Positions 9,741 to 19,420 are shown, numbered from the stretch's first letter. The stretch: 22,878 bases of DNA from Hypsibius dujardini (GCA_001579985.1 LRSR01008169.1:1-22878); one strand, 5' to 3'. Program-made: numbers and translations. Notes: generated by a model not told the origin, from the sequence alone.

Positions 9741-11171
9741 CACGATGCAAAACTTTTTTAGTAAACTCAATTCTGCATATGCTTCGTACTGCAAGTACCT
9801 GCTGGGTCCTTGAGACTTGACCATGGCTTTTTGATTTCTCTTTTTAATGCATGCTTTCAAGCTCGAAACATACATTCAACAGATCTCTTTGTGAAAATTA
9901 GCAGATTAATTAACACTAGCAGAAATGATGAGCTTTGATGGGTTTTGATGAGTTTTGATGGGTTTTGTGTATTATACACGCTACACAGCTCTTTATGCAG
10001 GACACTGTATGAGTACTCAAGTTTGTTTTTAATTTTTGCTTGCCTGTGATATTTAAGGCAAATGTCCAGCAACGTAAAAAAGACGATGTGAAATGGGACG
10101 GATCAAAATATAGATACGGTAAGTATTATTTAGCTTCTATGTGGGTTCTTCTTTCTTCACTGAACAACATTTTCAATCTTCGTTTGGCTGACATCAACTA
10201 GCTCCCATATTTCAATTTTGAGCCGTTTTTAGTGTGAGCACAAATTGAATAAAATTTGAGGTAGTGTTTATGGCGCCCCAAGTGTAAAGCAGACTGCGAT
10301 AGTACTCGTGCAATGGAATGGTACACACCACTAACATGCACGAGTGCTTGTGCAGTCTACTCGTACACATACACGGACCAAGGGCATGTACCGCACCGCA
10401 CACGTACATGTACTGTACTCGTACATGTTGTTTACTTCTCTGAGTCACTATTGCTTATATCGGCACGTTATTTTTCTTCGTCGCAGTGTGTAATCTTTAT
10501 AATGAAATTATTTGTATGAATTTAAACATACTAGCAATCGATGTTACCGATGGAAAAACCGAGGAGCTCAGTCAATTGTTTTGCGCAAGCAGAATCGATG
10601 TCTTTAGTTCAGGTATTTTTTATTAGTACTGAGAACGCTGAGAACGAACAGATTTTATTGTTCATTGAGAACCAGTCCCTAAAGCTTTCAGACGTCCATC
10701 TTCAGCAACGCTCAAACTTGATATACGCTGTATTCCGAAAGGTAGGGCGCCCTGGACTATACTGGCCAACCATATGCGAGCACTGAATGTAATTACCCCG
10801 CCCACTACTGTGACAGACATACACATTTTTGATTTCCAGCCACAACACTGAAACTTAAGAGGACCTCGCCGCTTCGCTTTTTGGTTTGATTAATTGAAAA
10901 ATTAGATTTTTTTTGCAACAACAACCCTTAAACAACAAAAATAATGGATAAGTATTTTTTTATTTCAGTGCTTTTTTCCCCCAAGCGTTTTAGCTATGAT
11001 ATCCTGCTCTTGTGTTACTTCTTGATTACAGTGCACAATCATATTATTTTGGTAATAAAGTTATTTTGTCCCTCGAAATGACGGTGTTCCACAAAGCAAA
11101 TTCTGATGGCTTCCTTCAGTATGCGCCTCAAGTGATATCGAAAACCGGCACCGTAATTCAACATCGTTTGC
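9741..11171. other. Intergenic region with minor repeats
   Basis: No recognised gene. A short direct repeat of GATG.GTTTTGAT units lies at about 9925-9967. An open frame from ATG 10541 to 10786 (81 aa, FFISTENAENEQILLFIENQS) is unrecognised and has no splice or promoter context that I trust. Otherwise the sequence looks non-coding. Confidence 0.4.
10291..10358. repeat. Imperfect hairpin, 22-nt arms
   Basis: The arm at 10291-10312 pairs with 10337-10358 at 18 of 22 positions, with a 24-nt loop. Both arms share AGACTGC and CTCGTGCA ends. The size suits a small stem-loop RNA or the remnant of a small inverted-repeat element; nothing else supports transcription. Confidence 0.45.
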
Positions 11172-11411
11172 ATGATGAGGATGCCCATGATGCAGCTTTT
11201 ACTAAAACTTTTGTTATTCATCGCCTCTTTTACAATTTGGAAAGCCATTTCAATAGCCCGGTGGGAAACAGTGAATGACCATCTGGGACAGCTTGGAGAA
11301 CCATACAAGAAGACAATTCCGAAAGATGGATACCCCCCTTTTGCATATTCTAGTGAATCCGGATTCGACATTAGCAAGCGCACTTGGCGTTACTTCAAGC
11401 TAAAAGATTAG
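11172..11411 (+). CDS. Small ORF with a signal peptide, 79 aa
   Basis: The ATG at 11172 is one of several closely spaced Met codons, followed by MQLLLKLLLFIASFTIWKA, a good signal-peptide core. The mature part would be about 50 residues and contains KK and KR dibasic sites (DIS-KR-TWRYFKLKD), as in peptide precursors, but no Gly amidation donor. No cysteines lie in the mature part. I recognise no family, and frames on both strands are open over the same DNA, so coding status is uncertain. No AATAAA lies close downstream. Confidence 0.3.
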   Translation: MMRMPMMQLLLKLLLFIASFTIWKAISIARWETVNDHLGQLGEPYKKTIPKDGYPPFAYSSESGFDISKRTWRYFKLKD

Positions 11412-11949
11412 AATGATGTAGCCATCGCATCAATTTCAGAAGTTAGTCGGGAGACGATCCACACAAAAATTAAGCAGTTCCAGTTAGTAAATGAAGTACA
11501 AGTGTGTGGTATGGTATCAACGCGTAAAGATCGTATATATGTAGCTTAAATAATATTTAAATTGTTTGTCGTTTTTGTTGAAAGTTGGAAAATATAAACT
11601 AAATGGGATACCAAATTGGCGTCTTGGGATTTACGTCTTCCTGCTAATGTATAACAGCTTGAAGGACAGACTAGTTGGATTTTCTTGAACGGCATGGTGG
11701 CAGATGACGTCGGACTGTTGCGCGCAGCATTTTAGGCGAAGGGGTACGGCTTGCATCTCTTTCATTTCATTTCCCAGCCATTTCAGGTGGTCTCCTTTCA
11801 CAGGCTGGAATTTCCACAGGCTCTACCGAAATTTGTGGCGGAATCGGCGGGTGGGAAAATTGGAGCTGCGGCACGATTTGCCGTCTATCAAGCAATGAGC
11901 TTCAAGATCCAGGTGAGAAAACAGTTCCTCATGGAGACAAGGGTTAGAT
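11412..11949. other. No gene seen
   Basis: Short overlapping plus-strand frames at about 11700-11970 show no family motif and are not consistent with the piggyBac frame that follows. This may be the eroded 5' part of the piggyBac element, but no left terminal repeat complementary to its right end could be found. Confidence 0.35.
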
Positions 11950-13103
11950 TGGTTGATTTACGAGCACCGTGAGCTCTATCAAGCAATCAAGGGATGATTT
12001 GGAACACATTTCAACATTTTATTGACCACGCCCACTCACCCCCTAAACTGTATGTTCGTTGGACTACTGCTTTTGATGGGCGTCTTCAAGGACGCTACCG
12101 TGTCTCCGCAGGATTTGTGGTCTATTGTGGATGGACGATCACGGTACAATGCGGTGATGTCCCGTTCTCGATTTGTTCAAATCAATTGCGCCTTCCGTTC
12201 TGACAATCGGTCTGCGCGACCAGAACGTTTGAAAATTGATTGAATCTCCCATATTCGCGAACTACTCAACCTGTGGACGGCTTCCTTGCGGCTCTATTTT
12301 CTTCTTTACGAGAACATGAATGTCGATGAACAACTCTTTTTTTTTCGTGACCGATGCGCTCACTAGCAGTATATTTCGACGAAACCTCGATCTAAATTTG
12401 GCCTAAAAATGTGGATTCTAGCCTGCGCTCAAACCTTTTTCTGCTGCAATTTCGAGTTGTACGTCGGAAACCCTCTGGGAGGGTTGGCTGAAAAGGAGCA
12501 GGGGATGAAAGTGGTTTTGCGGCTGATCGAGTATTTGGGGAAGAAATCGGGCCGGAATCTGATTACGGATAATTTTTTTACTAGCGTGGAGCTTGCGGAG
12601 GAGCTTTTGTCTCGCAATATTACTCTCATTGGAACAATTCGAAAAAATTGAGGCGAGATTCCCCGCGACTTTCTACTGGGACCCTTGAAAGACCACCCCC
12701 TTCTCACTTTTTTTTTTGGATTCACCAAGGATTTTAGCATAATTTCCTATGTTTGCCGGCCTCGCAAATGCGTTATGCTTCTGAGTTTTCAGCTTCACAG
12801 CATCCAGTTTGACGCCGACACCATAGAGAAGAAGCCAGAAATCATCAAGCTCTACAATGCTACCAAGTCAGGAGTAGACACTATGGATCAGCTGGTTGGG
12901 ACTTAAAGCGTTCGGCGTAAGACGAACAGATGGCCAATGGCCTTCTTCTACGACATGGTGATTAAAATACCCACCGGTATTGAGGAAGTGGATTAGATTT
13001 GCTTGTTAATTGCTCGATTCATTGACTTATCACTCGGAACATATCAAATTCAGCAAAAAGTTGTTCGAGCGAATAGCGAAAAGCGCTACCAAAAAAGATG
13101 ACA

Positions 13104-13134
13104 AATGATTCGCGTCGTCCACCCGCGAATCATT
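13104..13134. repeat. Perfect hairpin just inside the piggyBac right end
   Basis: Eleven-base arms (AATGATTCGCG and its reverse complement) surround a 9-nt loop. It lies about 80 bp inside the right end, where subterminal repeats used for transposase binding occur in this superfamily. Confidence 0.5.
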
Positions 13135-13196
13135 GAGTACTTTTCCTTCATTAAGCCAAGTTTGGCTGACCCAGCACTACCCGTATACCTAAAACA

Positions 13197-13216
13197 CCCT
13201 GCTACCACAGGGTTAA
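13197..13216. mobile_element. Right end of the piggyBac element with TTAA
   Basis: CCCTGCTACCACAGGG sits directly against TTAA at 13213-13216. piggyBac elements characteristically end in GGG-TTAA, so this is the probable terminus. The CCCTG/CAGGG halves are themselves complementary. No matching left end was found within 2 kb upstream. Confidence 0.6.
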
Positions 13217-13355
13217 TCAATCCATTGAACATACTCGTTCAAACAATTTACCAAATAAGAAATCAAACAAGCAATCAAAAATATATATATCAAACTTTTT
13301 TCTAGACGGCAGTAAATCCTGTTGAAAGTGTATGGATTTTTGTGACTCCTTTCAG

Positions 13356-13607
13356 TTCCGTATTTGCGATATGAGCGACAGAGATTTGGATGCATATGTT
13401 TGTGGAATACTGGAGCAAAACGTTGGAACGAGAGAAAAAACAATGCAATGATCTCTGAATCCTTCCCGCCATTGCTGCCGACGTAGCTGCAGCCACAAGG
13501 AAGAATGCTTCATAATGCTTCAGACAAACTACTCAGCTTGTTTCAGCAAATCGCTGGTGTCACCTTAGCCGAACAGGGCGGCAATTTTTCACCAACCACC
13601 ACATCTA
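13356..13607 (+). pseudogene. Decayed exon-like remnant, unknown gene
   Basis: After a good acceptor (cctttcag, ending 13355) a frame reads MSDRDLDAYVCGILEQNVGT to a stop at about 13451. A one-base shift in the A-run near 13435 continues as NNAMISESFPPLLPT and, after a TAG, NASDKLLSLFQQIAG. It runs open to the border of the Tc1-type element at 13608. The mix recalls the N-terminal region of CCDC43-like proteins only faintly. At least one frameshift and one stop make it a relic, truncated by the transposon insertion. Confidence 0.3.
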
Positions 13608-13634
13608 ACAGGTGCGGAACTCATTTTGGCACAA
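13608..13634. repeat. Terminal inverted repeat, left end of copy 1
   Basis: Contains ACTCATTTTGGCACAAA, matching the inverted copy at 14885-14918 and the direct copy at 16925-16951. A TA dinucleotide lies directly outside. Confidence 0.75.
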
Positions 13635-13781
13635 ACTTCGCCTACTTTTTTATTCACAAAATTTCGTCAAAAAATTACTAAAAGTTACCAAAAAATAAAG
13701 AAATAATTTTTCTACCGGAAAAAAAAGATTTTACTTAATATGAGAACCTCTGGCTTTTTTCACCTTGCGAACCCAGGACAT

Positions 13782-14761
13782 TCAGGAATTGATGCTGTTT
13801 TGAATCACTTGCAGCGAAATCGCCTCCCATTCGTCCTTCAATATCTTGGCCAATCGGTTAAAGCTGGAGATCAGTTTGTGTTAATTGACACGCTTTTTCA
13901 GTAAGCTCCACACATAACATTCGAGGGGATTGAGATCGGAGATGTTGCGCGGGATATCGGCGTTCGGAATGAAGCAAGGGACTTTTCCTTCAAAAAGGCC
14001 TGCACATTTCCTGCCGCGTGGCACGATGGCTTGTCCTCATATAAAATTGTCGAATTCGTTTTCAGACTGTAGGAAAGGTTTTCCAGCATCGGTTTCAGGC
14101 AGCTGTCCTTTTAAATATGCTGGTTGAGGCTGAAACCAAATCTCGAAACAACGAGGGGAGATCGACCGGAAAAAGAAACGGCGCCAAAAGCCATCGCGCA
14201 CAAAGCTGTCTTGGGGAATTGCTTGAACTTCTTTCCAATGCTAATTGTCTCGAACGAATATCCGTAACATCGTTTGTTTAGATGATTAAAATATTTGCCA
14301 ACACAAATGTATCAATAGTCCAAGAAGAGCATGTTGGGAACGTTCGACATCCGGGTGGTCTTGTGGAGATTCATGACGCATTTCCGCCGCGTTTCCTTTT
14401 GGGTCTCGTGGATGAGATTGCGCTTGATTTTTTTGAAGCATTTTATGTTCCTATCTTGCAGATGAGACCGCACAGTGCTTTTGTCCAGTTGGGGAGCGTT
14501 GGCCACAAAACGGAAGCAGTGATGGGCTATTCCGTTGGTCAGCATTCGCATCATGCGTCGCACCATTGCCAGCGTCAGTTTTCGCATGGGCTGCTTCTTC
14601 GGCTTTTTCGCCTTCCGCCGCGCCCTTCTGGCATTTTCCGATGCGAAACGATAAATACTATGTTTTGAAACCTTGGTCTGTACCATTTTTGCAATATGAG
14701 GTTTCGAAACGCCTCTGGAGAGCCAGGACACAATGAGATTTTGGATCTCTTCACTAATCAT
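13782..14761 (-). pseudogene. Tc1/mariner-type transposase, copy 1, inactivated
   Basis: The ATG at 14761 starts an N-terminal helix-turn-helix region (MISEEIQNLIVSWLSRGVSK, KHSIYRFASENARRARRKAK). LDKSTVRSHL follows, then the first catalytic Asp in NMLFLDY, the second in YEDKPSCHAAGNVQAFL and an ISDLNPLECYVWSLLKKRVN block. Counting to the Glu of NPLE suggests a DD37E-like spacing, uncertain by one because a frameshift falls between. Breaks: TGA after LFLDY, TAA after SLNQHI, a frameshift near 13965 and TAA after KKRVN. The final stop (13782-13784) is shared with copy 2 and is probably the native one, giving about 326 codons. It would have catalysed cut-and-paste transposition at TA sites. Confidence 0.85.
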
Positions 14762-14884
14762 CTTCCCGCTCTTTCAAATGTAAACAAATAAAATTTCCTC
14801 TCTGTGAGTGATGGAGGGGCTTTTGTTTCTCAATTGAATGCTCACTTACTCAAATCGGCCAGCGCGCGCGCTTGCTGTCCTCCT

Positions 14885-14918
14885 TTTCATTTTGTGCCAA
14901 AATGAACCCCGCACGGAG
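14885..14918. repeat. Terminal inverted repeat, right end of copy 1
   Basis: Reads TTTGTGCCAAAATGAA followed by CCCCGCA and TA. On the opposite strand it continues the homology with the left end of copy 2 for about 60 bases. Confidence 0.75.
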
Positions 14919-15437
14919 TACGTCGCTCCGGCATCAGCTCCGCAAAATCCGAAGACAATGGGTCATCGACGGATGTCGCTTACGGCTGCGCTGGCTACTG
15001 AGACCGCTGTTTACGGGAAAAAACTCGAGGGATGAGCCATTTGCGATAAATTTTGGCCTGTACTCCCGGAATATGAAGGAACTGTTCGAGGTTAACTCAA
15101 AGAAGCGGCGTAGATAAAGTAGTGCAGCTGCAGAAAGAGGCGGTAGCGGGGATACCGCTGCTGAAAGAGACCGCACAAAGAGGGACAACGGAGTGCTAAA
15201 GTTCGCTCATCGACCACCCTTACGCCACCGGGCTCAGTTCCATGTATGCCTATACACTGGAACTCATTGGATGCCTCCAATAATAAGGAGATGCAACCTC
15301 GGTCGGAACCGACAATGACGACAAAGCTGTGGATTTAATTGGAAGGCCTATTCAACGCAGCACGGCTCTCCGACACCGATTAAGCTAAAACTAAGCATGC
15401 ATTCCTACTGCCCATCTGCAGTCTCTTACGAAATTAG

Positions 15438-15785
15438 GCGAGGGAGGAGCAGTGCAGATTATGCGAAAAAGAATTTAACAGCACCGAATGTAAATAGGCA
15501 AAAACTCGGCACATAAAAAAATGTGAAGTCAGCTGTTATAAAATGTTGTTGTCGTCGAGTTCACCATTTCATTTAAAAAAACCTTTTGGAATGGCTTGCA
15601 ATGTCATTGAAAGCGAGCAGCAATGCTGTTGCAATAATTTTGTTTGCAACATCCATAACAATCACAAGTGTATGCGCTTACATAAGAAAAACTTTCACTA
15701 CAGTGACGTCAGGATTTTTGGGAATAGCAATTTGGTAATTTCTGCTTTTCTAGAGGTAATTTGCTTGGCGAATGAAAATAACTAA
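15438..15785 (+). pseudogene. Zinc-finger-like ORF remnant
   Basis: One frame gives CRLCEKEFNSTECK, a TAG at about 15483, then AKTRHIKKCEVSCYK, and continues Cys- and His-rich (QQCCCNNFVC, NHKCMRLHKKNFH) to a stop at about 15785. The C-x2-C...H-x3-C arrangement resembles a zinc-binding finger with a stop inside. It may come from a transposon or a host regulator; no start codon context is convincing. Confidence 0.25.
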
Positions 15786-15918
15786 TCAAATAATTAACCG
15801 TGTTATCTTTTGCGGCAAGAATTTTTTGAGAGTGGCGGTACCGGAGTTGTGCATCGTCATTCCACTTCTTTGTCAGTAAAGAGTTGCATTAGTTGTTGAT
15901 TCCACGGAGTGTTCGTGA

Positions 15919-16197
15919 ACGCGCAATTTCCCCCGAGGATACGTTTTGCCATACCGTGCCTCGGCAGGATTTAATGCTAGTACCCTCGGACTCCGGGTGC
16001 CTGCCGACATTCACTACATTGGTTCAAACACTTTTCCAGCCAACACGTCGGTCTCTGTTCTGGCAGAGACATCGCCTTCACAATTGCCACTAGGCGTGAA
16101 TTCTGACAAGTCGGATGACGATGATTTTTTCACGAAGGATTTTGAGGTCTTTATCATGTCCGATACCGAGGGCAACACCATACCCAACGCGGCGTAA
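15919..16197 (+). pseudogene. Unrecognised open stretch with an acidic segment
   Basis: Opens after a TGA and reads through for 92 codons with natural-looking composition (RVPADIHYIGSNTFPANTS, then SDKSDDDDFFTKDFEVFIMS) to TAA at 16195. An ATG for the long frame is absent. It could be the last exon or the 3' remnant of a gene. Confidence 0.25.
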
Positions 16198-16422
16198 GCC
16201 GTGATGTAAACAATGAAGCATCAACTAATTAACCAAATTAATATCTTAAGTCATTGGATCGATCGATGGAATTACAAAATTTGTAGTTTTTTGTGTGGGC
16301 CGAACATGGAGCAAATCAAAAAATCAATCTAATTTTTAATCACCAATGTTCCCGGTCACATGGTCGATTTACTGAAAGACTCCTGACATTTAAAGCATTA
16401 TTATAGGCGTTTTAAGTCCATT

Positions 16423-16614
16423 TTGCGCCACAAGGTGATGGCTCTTGGTAGCATCAAGAAAATCGTTCTTCCCAAGAACGGCCCGACGACTTTTCGGGAG
16501 ATGCTAGAGTCTAGTTTGGATTTTATTGCGGAAAAGGAATGGAAAATGTTGACGAAAGTCGCCATGGAGTCAGCACGGCTGATAAATGCTTGTCTTCCAC
16601 GTAGCAGACAATGA
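16423..16614 (+). pseudogene. Unrecognised open stretch, 63 aa
   Basis: Begins after stops and lacks an initial ATG (the first Met is six codons in). It reads IKKIVLPKNGPTTFREMLES with an amphipathic helical tail ending in TGA. Composition looks protein-like, but there is no supporting splice or promoter signal. Confidence 0.2.
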
Positions 16615-16924
16615 GATTGCGAATCAGTCTCTGCGTTAGTGCTAAATTCAAAAGTTTTTCGATCGTTTTTTAACCAATCGTATGCTTCATAGTTTGCGTA
16701 AACAATCGAGAGCCTTATACTTGACTCCGAAGGACTAGGTTTTTTGTTTACTCCTAACTAACCTTGTGGAATTCTACGTCGTTGCTCGGCCAGCCGTTAC
16801 TATATCTACCATTCCGCCGCAAAAGTCAGTTATTGCATCAGCTTCTTTGCATTTGCTATTGCACCTTTGTCACAAATCGCGTCATAAAACGTTTTATTAT
16901 TCAATATTTTATTGCTTTAGCTTA

Positions 16925-18213
16925 CCCCTGCGGGATTCATTTTGGCACAAAGTGAAAAGAAAGTCAGAAAGCGCGCGATGGCCAATTCGACTGAGTGATC
17001 ACTCAGTCAAGAATCAGAAACCCCCTTGTTCATTCAAACACATTTTTTTTTATACATGAAATAGCGGGAAGTTGATTAGTAAGGGGATTCATATTTTCAT
17101 TGTGTCTTGGCTGTCAGATGATTTTCGGTGTTTTAAATTGCAGATTTGTTACAGAATAAAGCAAAAAAAACAGTGGTTATCGTTTTGCATTGGAAAAGCC
17201 GAAAAGGTGCGGCGAAAAGCGAAAGAACGGAAGCAGCATATGCGGAAAGTGACGCCAACAATGATGCGACGCCTGATGTTATTGTAAATCATAGAAAAAG
17301 TCCATTACTCCTTCCGTTCTATGCTAACGTTCTCCGACTGGACAAAAGCACTGTACAGTTTCATCTGCGAGATCCGAACATCAAATTTTTCAAAACAATC
17401 AAACGCGATCTCATTCTTAAGGCCCAAAAGAAAATACGGCGGAAATGCGCCATGAACCTCCAGAAAACCATCCGGATGTTGGACGTTCCCAAGATGTTTT
17501 TTTCGGACAAGTGCTTCGTACGTTTCAGCATGTACTTTGATCATTAAAACGAACGATGTTACAAATATTTGCTGGAGACAATTAGCAATAAGCAGAAGTT
17601 CAAGCAAATTTCCAAGAATGTGTTGTGCGCGATGGTTTTTGCGTCATTTCTTTTTCCGATCGATCTGCCCTCGTTGTTTTGAAGTTTGGTTTTCAGCCTC
17701 AACTAGCATACCTACAAAGACAGCTGCTTAAAACTGATGCTGGAAACTTTCCCTACGGTCTGGAAGCGATTTCAGCGATTTCGTATCAGGGCAATACACC
17801 GTGCAGCACGGCAAGGACTGTGCAGGCCTTTTGGAGGAAGAAATGCTTTGCTTCATCCGAAATGCCGATATCCCGTTCAACAGCCCCAATATCAGACCTT
17901 TCAGTTATTATTTGTGGAGGTTACTGAACAAGCCTGTCAACAAACACGAACTGATCTCCAGCTTCGACAGCTTGGCAAAGATATTAAAGGACAAATATGA
18001 AGCGATTTTTCAGCAAGTAATTCAGAACACCATCAATTCCTGATGACTCGGGTTTGCATATTGAGTAATGGTCAAGCAACAGTTGAAACCAGCTGCACTG
18101 GAAAGCCTGAAATCGACAAAAGCAAACTATCAATGGAATTGGACGTAATGCGATAAAATCAAATGAATAAATTTACAAAACGTCTGCGAACATTTTTGGG
18201 CTTTGGAATCTGT
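16925..18213 (+). mobile_element. Tc1/mariner-type transposon, copy 2
   Basis: The left end at TA 16923-16924 matches the ends of copy 1 (CTGCGGGATTCATTTTGGCAC) and its subterminal sequence. The body aligns with copy 1 in opposite orientation to about 18060. Beyond that the copies diverge; the right end near 18213 (TA at 18213-18214) rests only on size and a weak GCGAA.ATTTT match, so it is approximate. Confidence 0.65.
17072..18043 (+). pseudogene. Tc1/mariner-type transposase, copy 2, inactivated
   Basis: Roughly three-quarters identical to copy 1 by eye (RLDKSTVQFHL, NIKFFKTIKRDLI, RRKCAMNLQKTIRMLDVP, NKHELISSFDSLAKILKD). The ATG of copy 1 is TTG here at 17072. The frame shifts within the first 150 bases, again after the first acidic motif (MFFSDKCF; stop at about 17547), and around the second motif, where the Asp position reads Gly (GNTPCSTARTVQAF). 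SPNIRP replaces the SPDLNP-type block. It ends at the same TGA position as copy 1. It cannot be active. Confidence 0.8.
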
Positions 18214-18245
18214 ATTTTTCCAATAGATTCCGATAAAAGTTACAA

Positions 18246-18349
18246 CCAGAACAGGGTCTCTTCAACTGCAACAAGCGGACTCTGCGCTACCGCGGATAGG
18301 AGGCGGAATTGGCGGACAAACCAGAGAGTTCTTGTTTATTTTTGGTTGC
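18246..18349 (+). pseudogene. Broken copy of part of the LRR-like gene's exon 1
   Basis: Aligns on the same strand to 7458-7579. Shared blocks include GCAACAAGCGGA, CCGCGGAT, GAGGCGG and GGCGGACAAA, and the 3' edge (AGAGAGTTCTTGTTT) differs from the parent by one base. A deletion of about 14 bases and other small indels destroy the reading frame. It starts within about 40 bases of the estimated end of the second Tc1-type copy. TTTGCAAATTGCGA near 18480-18495 resembles the start of exon 2, which might be more of the same duplication, but that is weak. Confidence 0.65.
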
Positions 18350-19420
18350 AAACATTTGTAGCTTATGGAGTATCTGTATTCCTTCCGCTTATTTTATCTA
18401 TCTCCGCTTCTACAAAATGATCGTTCAATCAATCGTTGAGTTGTTATGCTAATTTATTAAAGAGAAGGAACTTCCATAATTTGCAAATTGCGAGACGGAT
18501 TCAGCGAAGTGGGCTTAGATTTCGATCGATAAAAAAATTTCGGAGCTTCCGATTGAATTGATGCTTTGAAAGCGCAAAACAGTTGACTACGTGTGGCGGT
18601 TATTTCTTCTGAAATAATTACGTTAAAAAAACTTATTGCTAAGCCTTGTAGTATTCAGAAACTTTCTTCATGCGATGTAGCTTTTGTAACGTCTGTATGC
18701 AAGAGGAGATAAACAGACACAAATTTCCAGTATTAGGTGAAGTGTAAATGGATCGAATTGACACAAAAACATGGCAACATTTGAATTCGCATGTTTGTAA
18801 ACATTCCATAAAAAATGATTCCCCTACATGGCTCGCCAATGGTATGGTACGCCGTCTGAGACACGTACAGACCGGCGATTTTATCATCCCTGGTGCAGGG
18901 TTATTTGACAAAATGCTACGTCTAAAATGATTTTTTTTAGAATTCACAGACATTCAGAAACAGTGAATTTTCACAGAATTCAGAAAAAAGGAACGCTGTT
19001 TCGAAATAAATCCTTTCAATTTTCTGTATCAGCAAATGATGGCTGACTTGAAAAAATTAACACGGGGATTAACACGTTTATTTCAAATTAGAAATGAGAA
19101 TTCAAGACACACCTTTTTCTCTGCTTGACGCAAAAACTGTTAATACTGCCGGAGTGGCAATGGTATCCGGCGCATTCACAACGGTGAGTCATGCCTGCAT
19201 GATGTGAAAACCGGTCGAGATCTGACGAAGAACTGCGATTCAGCGACATGGGGGGGGGGGTTGTGAGGAAGAAACTGAAGCGGAACAGGTCTGACGTCAT
19301 TTTTGCGGTCATAATTATGGTCGGCCGAAACCATCTCGAATACTCGCGTACGAGTATAGATAATTACCGGTTTGGTCGTCTTTGAATAATTTTTGTGGGC
19401 GGCAGACGACAAAAGAGCTG
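18350..19420. other. Mostly non-coding; one small Cys-containing ORF remnant
   Basis: At about 18671-18930 one frame reads MRCSFCNVCMQEEINRHKF, a TAA, then ATG and a further 60 codons (MDRIDTKTWQHLNS...). I do not recognise it and it may be a relic. A poly-G run lies at 19250-19260. The segment just before 19421 probably includes the 5'UTR exon and promoter of the next gene, but I see no clear TATA box. Confidence 0.35.

Larger units (their letters stand above)
11950..13217 (+). pseudogene. piggyBac-type transposase, dead copy (DDE_Tnp_1_7)
   Basis: A single frame carries family landmarks in order: MFVGLLLLMGV and DLWSIVDGRSRYNAVMSRSRF (about 12048-12172), MNVDEQL (first catalytic Asp, about 12317-12337), QYISTKPRSKFGLKMW, LITDNFFTSVELAEELL (second Asp, about 12560-12610), NITLIGTIRKN, and SGVDTMDQL followed by RRKTNRWP (third Asp, about 12870-12938). 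Stops break it at 12241-12243, about 12364, about 12648, 12903-12905 and about 12993, plus one near 11995, with no frameshift needed. The enzyme would cut and paste DNA at TTAA; this copy cannot. Many frame-1 residues remain family-like, so decay seems to be by point mutation. Confidence 0.85.
13608..14918 (-). mobile_element. Tc1/mariner-type transposon, copy 1
   Basis: The element is bounded by TA at 13606-13607 and 14919-14920. The two ends are inverted copies sharing TGCGG....TCATTTTGGCACAAA; the right end extends the match to the second copy at 16925 through AGCGCGCG and GGCC.ATT. The total of about 1.3 kb fits one transposase gene plus short flanks. Confidence 0.8.
14921..16922. other. 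Two-kilobase segment between the Tc1-type copies, ORF remnants only
   Basis: No intact gene. Open stretches include 14920-15115 (basic, KELFEVNSKKRRR at its end), 15438-15785, 15919-16197 and 16423-16614. They lie on the same strand but in frames separated by stops and shifts. GC content is higher at 14920-15300 than in the AT-rich flanks. None of the frames matches a family I know. Confidence 0.4.

Noticed and set aside
11039-11383. Minus-strand 114-aa frame opposite the small secreted-peptide ORF
   Set aside because: No start or splice context and no motif; the plus strand has the signal-peptide pattern. Both could be chance.
14282-14668. Plus-strand 128-aa frame
   Set aside because: Antisense shadow of the Tc1-type transposase of copy 1.
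17305-17607. Minus-strand 100-aa frame
   Set aside because: Antisense shadow of the transposase of copy 2.
18639-18953. Minus-strand 104-aa frame
   Set aside because: No motif or gene signals; the plus strand over the same DNA looks at least as coding.
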